Origin: an uncultured Candidatus Melainabacteria bacterium
Lineage (GTDB): Bacteria; Cyanobacteriota; Vampirovibrionia; Gastranaerophilales; Gastranaerophilaceae
Assembly (NCBI GenBank): GCA_934718135.1
Contig: CAKUZW010000009.1
Location: 1-36,264, forward strand
Direction: 5' to 3'
Length of the DNA: 36,264 nt
Below, piece by piece: positions 7,581-14,971 of the stretch (position 1 is the first letter of the stretch; every line of letters begins with the position of its first letter). A model generated the notes under the pieces. The model saw only the letters and a program-made list of their open reading frames with translations. It did no database searches and was not told the origin of the DNA. Made by a program: the position numbers and the translations under genes.

Positions 7581-8537
7581 ATGGCAACAGCTATGGATTT
7601 TGAAAAACCTATATTGGAAATTCAAGAAAAAATTGAGGAACTAAAAAAAATGAGTTTGGAGTCCGGCATGGATTTGAATAAAGATATTGAAACATTAGAA
7701 CAAGAAGCAGAAGATTACAAAAAGGAATTGTTTGCAAATCTTGACCCTACACAAAAAATGCAGATTGCAAGACATCCTGAACGTCCAAAATTTTTGGATT
7801 ATGTAAATCTTATGTGTACAGATTTTGTAGAACTTCACGGAGATCATGTTGGTACAGATGATAGAGCAATCGTTGGCGGTTTAGCGAAGTTAGACGGTAA
7901 ACCAATTATGATTATAGGTACAATGAAAGGAAAATCTACAAAAGAAAACCTTGAATACAATTTTGGTATGCCTCAACCGGAAGGTTACAGAAAAGCATTA
8001 AGACTTTTTAAGCATGCAAACAAATTTAATATTCCGATTGTGACAATTATTGATACCCCTGGAGCTTATCCGGGGATTAGTGCAGAAGAACATGCTCAAG
8101 GGGCTGCAATTGCAACAAATTTGAGGGAAATGGCAAAATTAGGCGTTCCAATTATTGCAATTATCTCTGGGGAAGGCTGTTCAGGTGGAGCTTTAGGTTT
8201 AGCGGTAGCAAATAAAGTTTATATGCTTGAACATGCTTATTACACCGTTATTTCACCTGAAGGATGTGCTTCTATCTTGTGGAGAGATGCTGCTAAAAAT
8301 CTTGAAGCTGCTACAGCTTTAAAAATCACAGCTCCTCACTTGTTGAAGTTTGGAATAATTGACGGAGCCATTAAAGAACCTACTCGTGGTGCTCACACAG
8401 ATTCTGAATTTATGGCATCTGAAATGAAAAAGACAATTCTTGAAGCTTTAAACGAATTGTCAGGCATGAGTGGTGAAGAATTGAGAACTCAACGCTATGA
8501 CAAATTCAGAAGAATGGGTGCGTTCTTAGAAGGTTAA
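7581..8537 (+). CDS. accA: Acetyl-CoA carboxylase carboxyltransferase subunit alpha
   Basis: The partner of AccD in the A2B2 carboxyltransferase. The 318 residues begin with the coiled helix pair (ILEIQEKIEELKKMS), then RHPERPKFLDY, LHGDHVGTDDRAIVGGLA, the FGMPQPEGYRKALRL loop, IDTPGAYPGISAEE and GEGCSGGALGLAVANKV. These match full-length AccA. A GGAGTAAGACTG ribosome-binding site lies in the short gap after accD. Confidence 0.98.
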   Translation: MATAMDFEKPILEIQEKIEELKKMSLESGMDLNKDIETLEQEAEDYKKELFANLDPTQKMQIARHPERPKFLDYVNLMCTDFVELHGDHVGTDDRAIVGGLAKLDGKPIMIIGTMKGKSTKENLEYNFGMPQPEGYRKALRLFKHANKFNIPIVTIIDTPGAYPGISAEEHAQGAAIATNLREMAKLGVPIIAIISGEGCSGGALGLAVANKVYMLEHAYYTVISPEGCASILWRDAAKNLEAATALKITAPHLLKFGIIDGAIKEPTRGAHTDSEFMASEMKKTILEALNELSGMSGEELRTQRYDKFRRMGAFLEG

Positions 8538-8565
8538 TTGTTAAAATCTAAATAATGAAAATTGT

Positions 8566-8592
8566 TGTCGGGACAAAATCCCGACACTGTTT
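8566..8592 (+). terminator. Hairpin after accA
   Basis: TGTCGGGA-CAAAA-TCCCGACA (8566-8573 with 8579-8586) followed by CTGTTTTA. It is a compact GC-rich stem with a weak T run, likely a terminator or attenuator that separates accDA from prmA. Confidence 0.65.
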
Positions 8593-8609
8593 TATAAAAA
8601 GGAAAACAA

Positions 8610-9530
8610 ATGGATAAAAATTACTTTGAATTAAGGCTAAAAATTAATCCTGATATGGAAGATTTAATTGCAGAAATCTTTTTTGATAATTTCGATTGTG
8701 AAGGTGTTGTTCTAGCAGAAGAAACCTATAAAGATTTAGAAATGGTTTCAACAACAGAAGGAACACTAAAAATCTTCTTAAAAGATGATGATTCAACAAC
8801 TCTTGAAGATATGCAATATGATGTTGAAAATGTTTTAGATTTGTACAGAGAGGAATTTTTATCAAGAGGGCTGACAGATTTTGAGCTTGGCTCTTGGGAT
8901 TTTGAGTTGGAAGAAAAAAAATCCGAGGATTGGTCACAAAAATGGAAAGAAAAATGGGATGTGACTCATGTTACAGATAAAATCGCTGTTGTTCCTGATT
9001 GGATAGACTACAAACCAAAAGATAACGAAGTTATTATTAAACTTGAACCAGGGTGTGCATTTGGGACCGGCACCCACCAAACAACCCAACTTTGTATGAA
9101 GGCCCTTGAAAAATATATGAATAAAGGCGACAAAGTAGCTGACATCGGCATGGGGTCAGGAATTTTGTCAATTTTAGCAAAAAAACTGGGTGCATCTTAT
9201 GTTTATGGATGCGATACAGATGATACAGTTATTGAAGTTGCAAAAGAAAACTCAAAGAAAAACAATGTTGAAGCAACATTTGAACTTGGGACAGCCGATA
9301 AAGTCCAAGACAAATTCGACTTTGTTTGTGCAAATATTTTGCATTTTGTCTTGGCTGAAATTATGGGCGACCTTAAAAATCTTATGAAAACCGGAGCATT
9401 GATGTCTTTGAGCGGAATTTTAGACGAAAAGAAACAAATGGTTATTGATGCTTATGAAAAAGAGAATTTAGAACTTGTTGAAGAAATTCATCAAGACCAA
9501 TGGACATCATTTGTTGTAAAAAGGGTGTAG
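8610..9530 (+). CDS. prmA: Ribosomal protein L11 methyltransferase PrmA
   Basis: PrmA uses S-adenosylmethionine to trimethylate L11. The 306 residues have the N-terminal ferredoxin-like targeting domain, the WSQKWKEKWDV linker, the family signature EPGCAFGTGTHQTTQLCM, SAM motif I VADIGMGSGILSILA (about 177-191; Met replaces the usual Cys) and the post-motif CANILHFVLAEI in place of NANI. Length and order are normal. The AAAGGAAAAC ribosome-binding site supports the ATG. Confidence 0.95.
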   Translation: MDKNYFELRLKINPDMEDLIAEIFFDNFDCEGVVLAEETYKDLEMVSTTEGTLKIFLKDDDSTTLEDMQYDVENVLDLYREEFLSRGLTDFELGSWDFELEEKKSEDWSQKWKEKWDVTHVTDKIAVVPDWIDYKPKDNEVIIKLEPGCAFGTGTHQTTQLCMKALEKYMNKGDKVADIGMGSGILSILAKKLGASYVYGCDTDDTVIEVAKENSKKNNVEATFELGTADKVQDKFDFVCANILHFVLAEIMGDLKNLMKTGALMSLSGILDEKKQMVIDAYEKENLELVEEIHQDQWTSFVVKRV

Positions 9531-9541
9531 TGGAGTAAATT

Positions 9542-9985
9542 ATGTTAAAATTCACTTTTCTTTTGATTTGGTTTTTGGCATTTTATTTTATATTGTTTAT
9601 TATAATTTCAGTCCTTGAAAATTTAGCTAAAAAATATTTTCCGTTAAGTTATGATGATGTAAAGCCATTAATCTTAAACTCTAGAAAATCATTTTTTGTT
9701 AATTATGTTTCAGTTTGTAATCAAACAGAGAATATTATTGATAGAAAATTTAATAGTTTTAAAACCTTTTACTCTAAAATACCTTTTCTATTTAAAATAT
9801 ATTTAACTTCAGATAGTGTTATTATAACTTTTTTAAATAAGTATGCAGAAGTTTTTAAAAGAGAAGAATGCAATTTCTATAAACAAGGATTCTTTTCTTA
9901 TTTTGAAATTATAAAAGACGAAAATAAATATAGTATGGAAGTCGGTTTTCATCACAAACAAATTACAGAATGGATAAATAGTTAA
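9542..9985 (+). CDS. Small membrane-anchored protein, unknown
   Basis: The 147-residue protein starts with one strongly hydrophobic helix (about residues 4-26, FTFLLIWFLAFYFILFIIIS) and continues as a soluble domain rich in aromatic and charged residues with two isolated Cys. It looks like a single-pass membrane protein with a cytoplasmic or periplasmic tail. It lies 11 bp after prmA and 15 bp before kdsB, so it is probably part of the same transcript, but nothing in it points to LPS or ribosome function. Confidence 0.65.
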   Translation: MLKFTFLLIWFLAFYFILFIIISVLENLAKKYFPLSYDDVKPLILNSRKSFFVNYVSVCNQTENIIDRKFNSFKTFYSKIPFLFKIYLTSDSVIITFLNKYAEVFKREECNFYKQGFFSYFEIIKDENKYSMEVGFHHKQITEWINS

Positions 9986-10000
9986 ATAAGGAGAATAAAA

Positions 10001-10744
10001 ATGTCAAAAACTGCAATAATTATACCTGCAAGATACGGTTCATCAAGATTAGAAGGGAAACCTCTATTAAAAGTTGCAGGCAAATCTGTTATTCATTGGG
10101 TTTATGAAAAAGCTCAACAGTCAAAACTTGCTGATATGATTATTGTTGCAACTGACGACCAAAGAATTTTTGATGAAGTTAAATCATTTGGTGGTGAAGT
10201 TGAAATGACATCTGTTAACCACAAATGCGGTTCTGATAGAATTATGGAAGTTGTTTCAAGACATCCGGAAATCTCTTATATCTGCAATCTTCAAGGCGAT
10301 GAACCACTAATTAAACCTGAAAGTATTGACGAAGTTATCAAAAACGTAAAAGAAGATGATTTGGCTGATATTTCAACTCTTGTGAGAGTTTTGACAGATG
10401 AGGAAGAAATTAATAACCCAAATCTTGTCAAGTGTGTAAGAGATATTAATGGATTTGCATTGTATTTCTCTCGTTCAAAAATTCCTTATGAAAGAAACTC
10501 AGGTATTGCAACTTTCTATGGTCATTTGGGAATTTACGGGTATAAAAGAAAGGCTCTTGAAGCGATGACAACACTTGCTCAAACTCCACTAGAAAAGACT
10601 GAAAGCCTTGAACAACTAAGAGCTTTAGAAAATGGGATGAAAATAAAAACTTCTGTTGTTGATTTTGTGCCTGTTGGAATAGACACAAAAGAAGACTTAG
10701 AAAAATTTAAACAAATTGTTGAGAATAAGTTGTCAAAAATCTAA
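10001..10744 (+). CDS. kdsB: 3-deoxy-manno-octulosonate cytidylyltransferase (CMP-KDO synthetase)
   Basis: KdsB activates KDO with CTP for lipid A/inner-core LPS synthesis, so the organism is expected to make LPS. The 247 residues show the nucleotidyltransferase start IIPARYGSSRLEGKPLL, ATDDQRIFDEV, the CGSDRIMEV loop, CNLQGDEPLI (catalytic Asp region), YFSRSKIPYER, the HLGIYGYKRKAL motif and the C-terminal LEQLRALENGMKI. AGGAG lies 9 nt before the ATG. Confidence 0.97.
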   Translation: MSKTAIIIPARYGSSRLEGKPLLKVAGKSVIHWVYEKAQQSKLADMIIVATDDQRIFDEVKSFGGEVEMTSVNHKCGSDRIMEVVSRHPEISYICNLQGDEPLIKPESIDEVIKNVKEDDLADISTLVRVLTDEEEINNPNLVKCVRDINGFALYFSRSKIPYERNSGIATFYGHLGIYGYKRKALEAMTTLAQTPLEKTESLEQLRALENGMKIKTSVVDFVPVGIDTKEDLEKFKQIVENKLSKI

Positions 10745-10762
10745 AATACATGCTTGCAATTT

Positions 10763-10780
10763 TTCGTAACTTAGTGTAAC
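10763..10780 (-). promoter_or_regulatory. HLR1-like (RpaB box) motif upstream of rpaB
   Basis: On the minus strand this reads GTTACACTAAGTTACGAA. It fits the cyanobacterial HLR1 consensus (two [GT]TTACA[AT][AT] half-sites with a 2-nt gap) at all but two positions, with correct spacing. It lies about 50 bp upstream of a TATAAT box (10826-10831) and 93 bp upstream of rpaB. Adjacent TAACAT-A-ATGTTA (10777-10789) is a further small palindrome. Autoregulation by RpaB is inferred. Confidence 0.5.
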
Positions 10781-10825
10781 ATAATGTTATAAAAATATAA
10801 GAAAATAAACAAAACGTAATATTTT

Positions 10826-10831
10826 TATAAT
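10826..10831 (+). promoter_or_regulatory. -10 box of rpaB
   Basis: TATAAT at 10826-10831 with no good -35 at standard spacing, consistent with an activator-assisted promoter. A leader of about 35 nt and an AAGGAAAAG ribosome-binding site follow. Confidence 0.5.
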
Positions 10832-10872
10832 GTATTTGTGTAAGATTTTTTTAAGTAAGTAAGGAAAAGACT

Positions 10873-11622
10873 ATGTCAGAAAATATTGAAATGTCTAATG
10901 AAACAGAAGATCGTCAAAGAATTCTTTTGGCTGATGATGAATCCAGTATAAGACGTATTTTGGAAACCCGTCTAAAAATGGCAGGTTATGATGTTTATAC
11001 TGCTCAAGACGGTGAAGAAGCAGTTGCAGCGTTTAACAAATACAATCCGGATTTAGTAGTTCTTGATGTTATGATGCCAAAAATGGATGGTTACGGTGTA
11101 ACAAGAGAAATTAGAAGAACTTCAGACGTTCCAATTATTATTTTGACAGCCTTAGGTGACGTATCAGAAAGAATTACAGGGTTGGAACTAGGTGCCGATG
11201 ATTATGTTATCAAGCCTTTCAGTCCTAAAGAACTTGAAGCAAGAGTAAAAGCGGTTTTAAGACGTACAAATAACAGAGAAATGGTATCTCCATCCGGTAA
11301 AGTTACTAAAAATGTTATTACAACCGGTAATATCAAAATTGATACAGCTCGCCGTCAAGTTTATAGAAAGAACGAAAGAATTAGACTTACCGGTATGGAA
11401 TTCAGTTTACTTGAATTGCTAGTTAATAATTCCGGTCAAGCATTTTCAAGAAATGAAATTCTTCAACACGTATGGGCATATCCGCCAGATCATCGCATAG
11501 ACACTCGTGTAGTCGATGTTCATATTTCAAGATTACGTTCAAAATTGGAAACAGATCCTGCAAATCCTGAACTTATCTTGACTGCACGTGGAATTGGTTA
11601 TATGTTCCAAAGAATTAATTAG
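10873..11622 (+). CDS. rpaB: OmpR-family response regulator, RpaB/Ycf27-like
   Basis: A two-domain transcription factor. The receiver domain has acid-pocket D21/D22, phospho-acceptor D65 in VLDVMMPKMDGYG, the switch Thr in IILTALGDV and Lys in VIKPFSP. The C-terminal winged helix has IRLTGMEFSLLELLV, DTRVVDVHISRLRSKLE and LILTARGIGYMFQRI. The block SERITGLELGADDYVIKPF and the whole C terminus are typical of cyanobacterial RpaB, a high-light/stress regulator partnered with NblS (Hik33). In a non-photosynthetic relative its stimulus is unknown. No histidine kinase adjoins it. A hairpin terminator follows. Confidence 0.92.
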   Translation: MSENIEMSNETEDRQRILLADDESSIRRILETRLKMAGYDVYTAQDGEEAVAAFNKYNPDLVVLDVMMPKMDGYGVTREIRRTSDVPIIILTALGDVSERITGLELGADDYVIKPFSPKELEARVKAVLRRTNNREMVSPSGKVTKNVITTGNIKIDTARRQVYRKNERIRLTGMEFSLLELLVNNSGQAFSRNEILQHVWAYPPDHRIDTRVVDVHISRLRSKLETDPANPELILTARGIGYMFQRIN

Positions 11623-11628
11623 TTTTAT

Positions 11629-11656
11629 AAAAAGGCTCTTAATTGAGCCTTTTTTT
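11629..11656 (+). terminator. Rho-independent terminator of rpaB
   Basis: AAAAAGGCTC-TTAATT-GAGCCTTTTTTT: a nine- to ten-pair stem, 6-nt loop and a run of seven T, 7 nt after the rpaB stop. Confidence 0.9.
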
Positions 11657-11701
11657 GATAGTGAATTGTTAAGTTAATAAATAATAAAAGTCATTTGTTC
11701 A

Positions 11702-11780
11702 TAGTTTATAAAGATGGAGAAGAAAAAGAAATTCCATATACTGACTTGGAATATAATAATAATTTGCTTAAAATAGTATA
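11702..11780 (+). pseudogene. Possible C-terminal gene remnant
   Basis: One plus-strand frame, open from just after a TAG near 11700, reads VYKDGEEKEIPYTDLEYNNN followed by LLKIV and a TAA at about 11780. The composition looks protein-like (DGEEKEIPY), unlike the surrounding spacer, but there is no start codon or ribosome-binding site. It may be the tail of a decayed gene. This is weak evidence; no homologue is recognised. Confidence 0.25.
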
Positions 11781-11792
11781 AGGAGGTAGCTT

Positions 11793-12236
11793 TTGAGATT
11801 TTGGAAATATTTGTCTGATATTGATTTTGGAACTGGTGTTTTTGATGATCCTTTAAAAGTTAAGATTTTTATAATTGTTTTGGTTCTTATTATTGCGGGC
11901 GGAATGGGTCGCAAAGATAAAACTTTGGTATGTCAAGGTCAGTATAATTATTGTTCTTTGGAAAGTCGAAATTATTTTAATATCCCTAAAACAAAAAAAA
12001 TGTTCATTCCAAACAATATTACAGGGTTTTTTATTGATTCTTATCAATATAGAAGACGTTATTCTCGATATCGTTCTGAACTTGAGACAAGATATCGTCT
12101 ATATGCTACTGATAAGAATGGAAAAACAATTGAAATAGATAATAATTATTTAAGTTCTCCCGGTGCGAATAGTGTATTGAATTCTATTCAAACCTGTTTT
12201 ACTAAAACACAATATCCTTGTAGAATAAAATTATAA
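11793..12236 (+). CDS. Single-pass membrane protein, unknown
   Basis: The TTG start is fixed by a perfect AGGAGG at 11781-11786, 6 nt upstream, and no ATG lies near. The 147 residues have a cytoplasmic N terminus, one helix (about residues 24-41, VKIFIIVLVLIIAGGMG) and a C-terminal domain with Cys pairs (VCQGQYNYC, TCFTK, PCRIKL) and Tyr/Arg-rich stretches. No family is recognised. It is isolated between the rpaB terminator and tRNA-His. Confidence 0.65.
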   Translation: MRFWKYLSDIDFGTGVFDDPLKVKIFIIVLVLIIAGGMGRKDKTLVCQGQYNYCSLESRNYFNIPKTKKMFIPNNITGFFIDSYQYRRRYSRYRSELETRYRLYATDKNGKTIEIDNNYLSSPGANSVLNSIQTCFTKTQYPCRIKL

Positions 12237-12296
12237 TTTATAAATTTTTAAAGAAATTATAAATACTACTTGATTTTAACCTTGTTTTTGATAGAA

Positions 12297-12302
12297 TATA
12301 AT
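12297..12302 (+). promoter_or_regulatory. -10 box of tRNA-His
   Basis: TATAAT ends 10 nt before the G(-1) of the tRNA. No clear -35 at standard distance. Confidence 0.5.
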
Positions 12303-12312
12303 TATACGAAAT

Positions 12313-12389
12313 GGCGGAAGTCGTCAAGCGGTTAAGACCTCGGATTGTGGTTCCGATATGCGTGGGTTCGAATCCCATCTTCCGCCCCA
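12313..12389 (+). tRNA. tRNA-His(GTG)
   Basis: It folds as a complete cloverleaf: a 7-bp acceptor (GCGGAAG with CTTCCGC), a D arm with CAAGCGGTTAAG, anticodon stem TCGGA/TCCGA around loop TTGTGGT (anticodon GTG), and T arm GTGGG-TTCGAAT-CCCAT. The extra G(-1) opposite discriminator C is the tRNA-His identity element, and CCA is encoded. The sequence immediately 3' is a degraded recombinase gene, making this a likely former integration site. Confidence 0.97.
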
Positions 12390-12891
12390 TTTTTAACATT
12401 TCCCCAGTATTTCGTCTTGTAGAATACTGGAAATAATTCTATTTGAAGGGTTTCGCCGTTATAAGTTAGGGTTCGGACGCATGTTTGAACTATTTCTCTT
12501 TTTATCTCTGGTGTAGCGAATCTAAATAGTTCAGGCAATTGGTTGCAAAATGCCATTATTAGGTTCAAACGGTTGTATAGAACCTTGCTCTTTTGGTTGC
12601 GTTCTTCCAGTTTCATCTCTAATTGATTGAGTTCGGAAGCCCAATCTGCCATGAGCTTATTCCAATCATTCTCATCATGTCATAAGGTAAATTGCCATCA
12701 AGTTTATCTGAATAACTTTTTTTAATTCTTGTCTTAATTTGTTCAATTTTCTTCTGCATCTCAATAAGACTTTCAAGACTATTCTCATAATCTTTAATAG
12801 CCTGCAAAAGCTCTCTTGCTTCATATTTTATTAGTTCAATTTCTTTTGGTGGGATATAAATATCATTAAGCATATCAATAAAAACTTTCAA
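12332..12891 (-). pseudogene. Frameshifted C-terminal relic of a large serine recombinase
   Basis: Two minus-strand frames together encode about 180 residues resembling the C-terminal region of large serine recombinases. The first (12891 to about 12680) is a coiled coil with IEQIKTRIKKSYSDKLDGN. The second, which resumes as ENDWNKLMADWASELNQLE, continues to IKREIVQTCVRTLTYNGETL and LPVF-like ELFPVF. A one-base shift near 12675-12685 separates them. The catalytic N-terminal domain is absent: an in-frame TAA lies directly before the TTG at 12891, at the junction with the gene ending at 12875. The second frame reads antisense into tRNA-His, so its last residues (from GAEDGIRTHA) are a tRNA artefact. 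It is a decayed integrase left at the tRNA-His site. Confidence 0.7.
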
Positions 12892-14245
12892 TTATACTTT
12901 TGAACACAGGGCTGGTTTTGATAAAATCCGCTTGAGGTTTTTGTGGATTTTGAGCATTTTTTGTCTGTTGGTTATAGCGATATTGTGTCCATAACCTTGA
13001 AACACCACTCAATAAAAATCCCATTGCAACGACACTAAATAAATATGGAACGCCTGTAATTATTGATTTTTGCTTTATTAACGTTTCTAATTCAGAATTT
13101 AGCGGAGTTTTATTTGCTTTTGAAAGTTTTTCAGCAATCACTGGCAAATCTTTACTTGTTGGAATTGGTGCAATATTGCCCTGCGAATCAGATTTAATAA
13201 GTTCAGGGAATTTCCCTTTTTTCGCAAGAATTTTTTTAAATCCAGAATCTAAAATTGAAGAACCAAAAATAGTATAAACAACAACTAATGGAACTCTTGT
13301 CCAAACTTCATAGAAATCTAATTTACCTCTATCTTTTGCAGCACTAGAATATCCGAACAATCCAGTAATACAAGTTAGAGCTAATTGACCTTTGCTCAAT
13401 GCCAACTTTCCATTATTATTACTAAAATCTAATTTTAAATAATCCTTCAAAAAATTATCTGTACTTTTAGATTTTACCCCAGCTTTATGAAGTAATTTAG
13501 AAATTGCAACCCCAGGCTCTAACAAAATCTCCGAAAACTTTTGAGCAATATTAGATTTATGTCCTTTTGAAGCAAGCAACAATCCAGATGCAACACCTAA
13601 TCCTGACAAAATTCCAACTTTGGTTAATACCTTTTTAGAGTGAGTTTCAACTTTTTTACTCAATTCAGCATCTTCATTTTTTTCTTTGTTCAAATTTGCT
13701 ACATTATTGAAATCACTTATTTTAAAAACTTTCAATGTAAACAAATTTTTCGCAAAACCTAAGCCATATTCCAATGCAGGAACAGCAAGACATGCCAGCA
13801 CAATCCCAGCTTTTGTCGAAACTAATCTTTTTTGCAAATTTTTATCTAAAGAAGATTTTTTAATTTCATCAAGACTTTTAGCCAAATTGGAGGAAACATT
13901 ATTTTTTAAATTTTTAGGCTGAACATTTTTAAACAATCCATTACGAAACAACTTTTCACCCAAAAACGGTGCGGCAAAATAAAAAAGACCAGATTCTAAA
14001 AATTCCAAAAATGTAAATTCTGAAAAATCAACCAAACTTCTCGATAATATAGCTTTAGGAAGCCAATTTGTCATTGTACCTTGGATAAATCTTGTTGTAG
14101 AAAGATTTTCTTGAGATTTGATGAATTTGTTTAAATATTTTGCCTCTTTTGAAAGATTAGCATTACCAAAACTTGGGGTATTATTTGAATTCGATTTAAA
14201 AGAATATTTATTATCTAAATTTATATTATCAATGCTTTTTATCAC
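12875..14245 (-). CDS. Multi-pass membrane protein, lineage-specific unknown
   Basis: The 456-residue protein starts with a disordered segment holding SFKSNSNNTPSFGNANL (residues 15-31), a short motif shared in outline with several nearby unknowns. Hydrophobic helices follow near residues 82-98, 148-166, 208-225, 285-300, 310-328 and 395-415, alternating with Lys-rich loops. The tail KTSPVFKSIIESFY overlaps the recombinase relic. The start is GTG, with GAGG upstream; no ATG alternative precedes the motif. No known transporter or enzyme motif was recognised. It lies just beyond the tRNA-His scar. Confidence 0.7.
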   Translation of the reverse strand: MIKSIDNINLDNKYSFKSNSNNTPSFGNANLSKEAKYLNKFIKSQENLSTTRFIQGTMTNWLPKAILSRSLVDFSEFTFLEFLESGLFYFAAPFLGEKLFRNGLFKNVQPKNLKNNVSSNLAKSLDEIKKSSLDKNLQKRLVSTKAGIVLACLAVPALEYGLGFAKNLFTLKVFKISDFNNVANLNKEKNEDAELSKKVETHSKKVLTKVGILSGLGVASGLLLASKGHKSNIAQKFSEILLEPGVAISKLLHKAGVKSKSTDNFLKDYLKLDFSNNNGKLALSKGQLALTCITGLFGYSSAAKDRGKLDFYEVWTRVPLVVVYTIFGSSILDSGFKKILAKKGKFPELIKSDSQGNIAPIPTSKDLPVIAEKLSKANKTPLNSELETLIKQKSIITGVPYLFSVVAMGFLLSGVSRLWTQYRYNQQTKNAQNPQKPQADFIKTSPVFKSIIESFY

Positions 14246-14286
14246 TTTATATTTTCCTCTTTTATATTAAATTAAAAACTAATACT

Positions 14287-14316
14287 AAAAAAGCCACCTC
14301 TAAGAGGTGGCTTTAA
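14287..14316 (-). terminator. Rho-independent terminator of the Met-rich microgene
   Basis: On the minus strand AGCCACCTCT is followed almost directly by AGAGGTGGCTTTTTT: a ten-pair stem and six T, 17 nt after the stop at 14333. The stem is strong and the polarity is right for the minus strand. Confidence 0.88.
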
Positions 14317-14332
14317 AATGTTTATCTTGAAA

Positions 14333-14416
14333 CTAACGCATTCGAGCAAGACAACGACCACCTCTAGTTGGGCTTTGCATCATCATCATTTGCATCATCA
14401 TTGCGTTAAAGTTCAT
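14333..14416 (-). CDS. 27-residue Met-rich microprotein
   Basis: The ATG at 14416 opens a frame reading MNFNAMMMQMMMMQSPTRGG, then RCLARMR and TAG. Ten of 27 residues are Met, eight of them in the first fourteen residues, and the C-terminal half is Arg-rich with one Cys. The gene has a GGAAA-type ribosome-binding site (about 14421-14433), a consensus promoter (TTGACA-17-TAATAT) and a strong terminator, so the transcription unit is complete and about 150 nt long. It could be a metal-binding or membrane-active peptide, or the RNA itself may be functional. No homologue is recognised. Confidence 0.6.
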   Translation of the reverse strand: MNFNAMMMQMMMMQSPTRGGRCLARMR

Positions 14417-14446
14417 AAATTTCCTTTTCCTTTTTCCTTGAGTTCA

Positions 14447-14475
14447 ATATTATTACGACGTAATTCCATTGTCAA
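14447..14475 (-). promoter_or_regulatory. Consensus promoter of the Met-rich microgene
   Basis: Minus strand: TTGACA (14475-14470), 17-bp spacer, TAATAT (14452-14447). This is the best sigma-70-type match seen in the window. The predicted start is near 14440, giving a leader of about 24 nt. Confidence 0.75.
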
Positions 14476-14718
14476 TATAGCGTTTTTATATATTTTCTAA
14501 CCGAAAAAAGATTTTCTTTTAGAAGTTGCTTTTTTCAAAAGCAGTTGAATAACTGTAATAGTATTCACTTAAAGCATATAAATGTAAATACAAATTAACA
14601 TGTTTTTGCTATATCAATTTTAAAATTAGCACATTTGGACAAACCTCTAATTACTGTATTAATTAGGAATAATAAGGGTTTTTAGGGTTCGAACATTATC
14701 GTCATAACTTTCTTTAGT

Positions 14719-14752
14719 TCTTCTCAATAAATTGTACAATTTATTGAGAAGA
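14719..14752. repeat. 34-bp perfect palindrome
   Basis: The centre is AATTGTACAATT, and the arms extend to CTTCTCAATAAATT on the left with its exact complement on the right, including the outermost T/A pair. It has no loop and no flanking T run, so it is an unlikely terminator and a plausible binding site for a dimeric protein or a recombination site. It lies 53 bp upstream of the putative promoter whose leader contains the TATGG tract. Otherwise the 14476-14718 spacer shows only an AATTAG-type inverted repeat (CTAATTA/TAATTAG, 14647-14666). Confidence 0.85.
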
Positions 14753-14804
14753 TTACTTCTTGAATTCAGCTAAATTTCACATGTTACGAAATGTAAAGAT
14801 GAAT

Positions 14805-14831
14805 TTGAAATGTCTCAAATTCAGTTATAAT
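14805..14831 (+). promoter_or_regulatory. Promoter ahead of the TATGG tract
   Basis: TTGAAA (14805-14810), 15-bp spacer, TATAAT (14826-14831). The spacer is short; ATTTGA at 14803 would give 17. The predicted start falls at about 14838, the first base of the pentanucleotide tract. Confidence 0.55.
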
Positions 14832-14837
14832 GCCCTG

Positions 14838-14902
14838 TATGGTATGGTATGGTATGGTATGGTATGGTATGGTATGGTATGGTATGGTATGGTATGGTAT
14901 GG
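14838..14902 (+). repeat. Pentanucleotide tract (TATGG)x13
   Basis: Thirteen perfect copies of TATGG, followed by TGGTGG. Each unit contains an ATG, so all three frames carry upstream start codons. One frame reads as (WYGMV)n and stops at 14957, 15 bp before the next gene. A perfect short-unit tract at a promoter or leader is the usual substrate for slipped-strand length change. Confidence 0.97.
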
Positions 14903-14971
14903 TGGTGGCAATTTTATATATTTTCAGTTTTTGTACAAATGTAGGTTACTAAAATAGAAAGGAAAGGTAAA

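Noticed and set aside
12332..12380. The peptide end DGIRTHAYRNHNPRS as a real C terminus
   Set aside because: It is the antisense reading of tRNA-His, a well-known annotation artefact.
14318..14500. His-rich plus-strand frame of 60 codons
   Set aside because: It is antisense to the Met-rich microgene (CAT on one strand is ATG on the other) and lacks a ribosome-binding site, whereas the minus strand has complete signals.
14760..14957. 65-codon frame with (WYGMV)n
   Set aside because: It is created by the TATGG tract; its start lies upstream of the predicted transcription start and no Shine-Dalgarno is present. A short upstream ORF role from ATGs within the tract remains possible.
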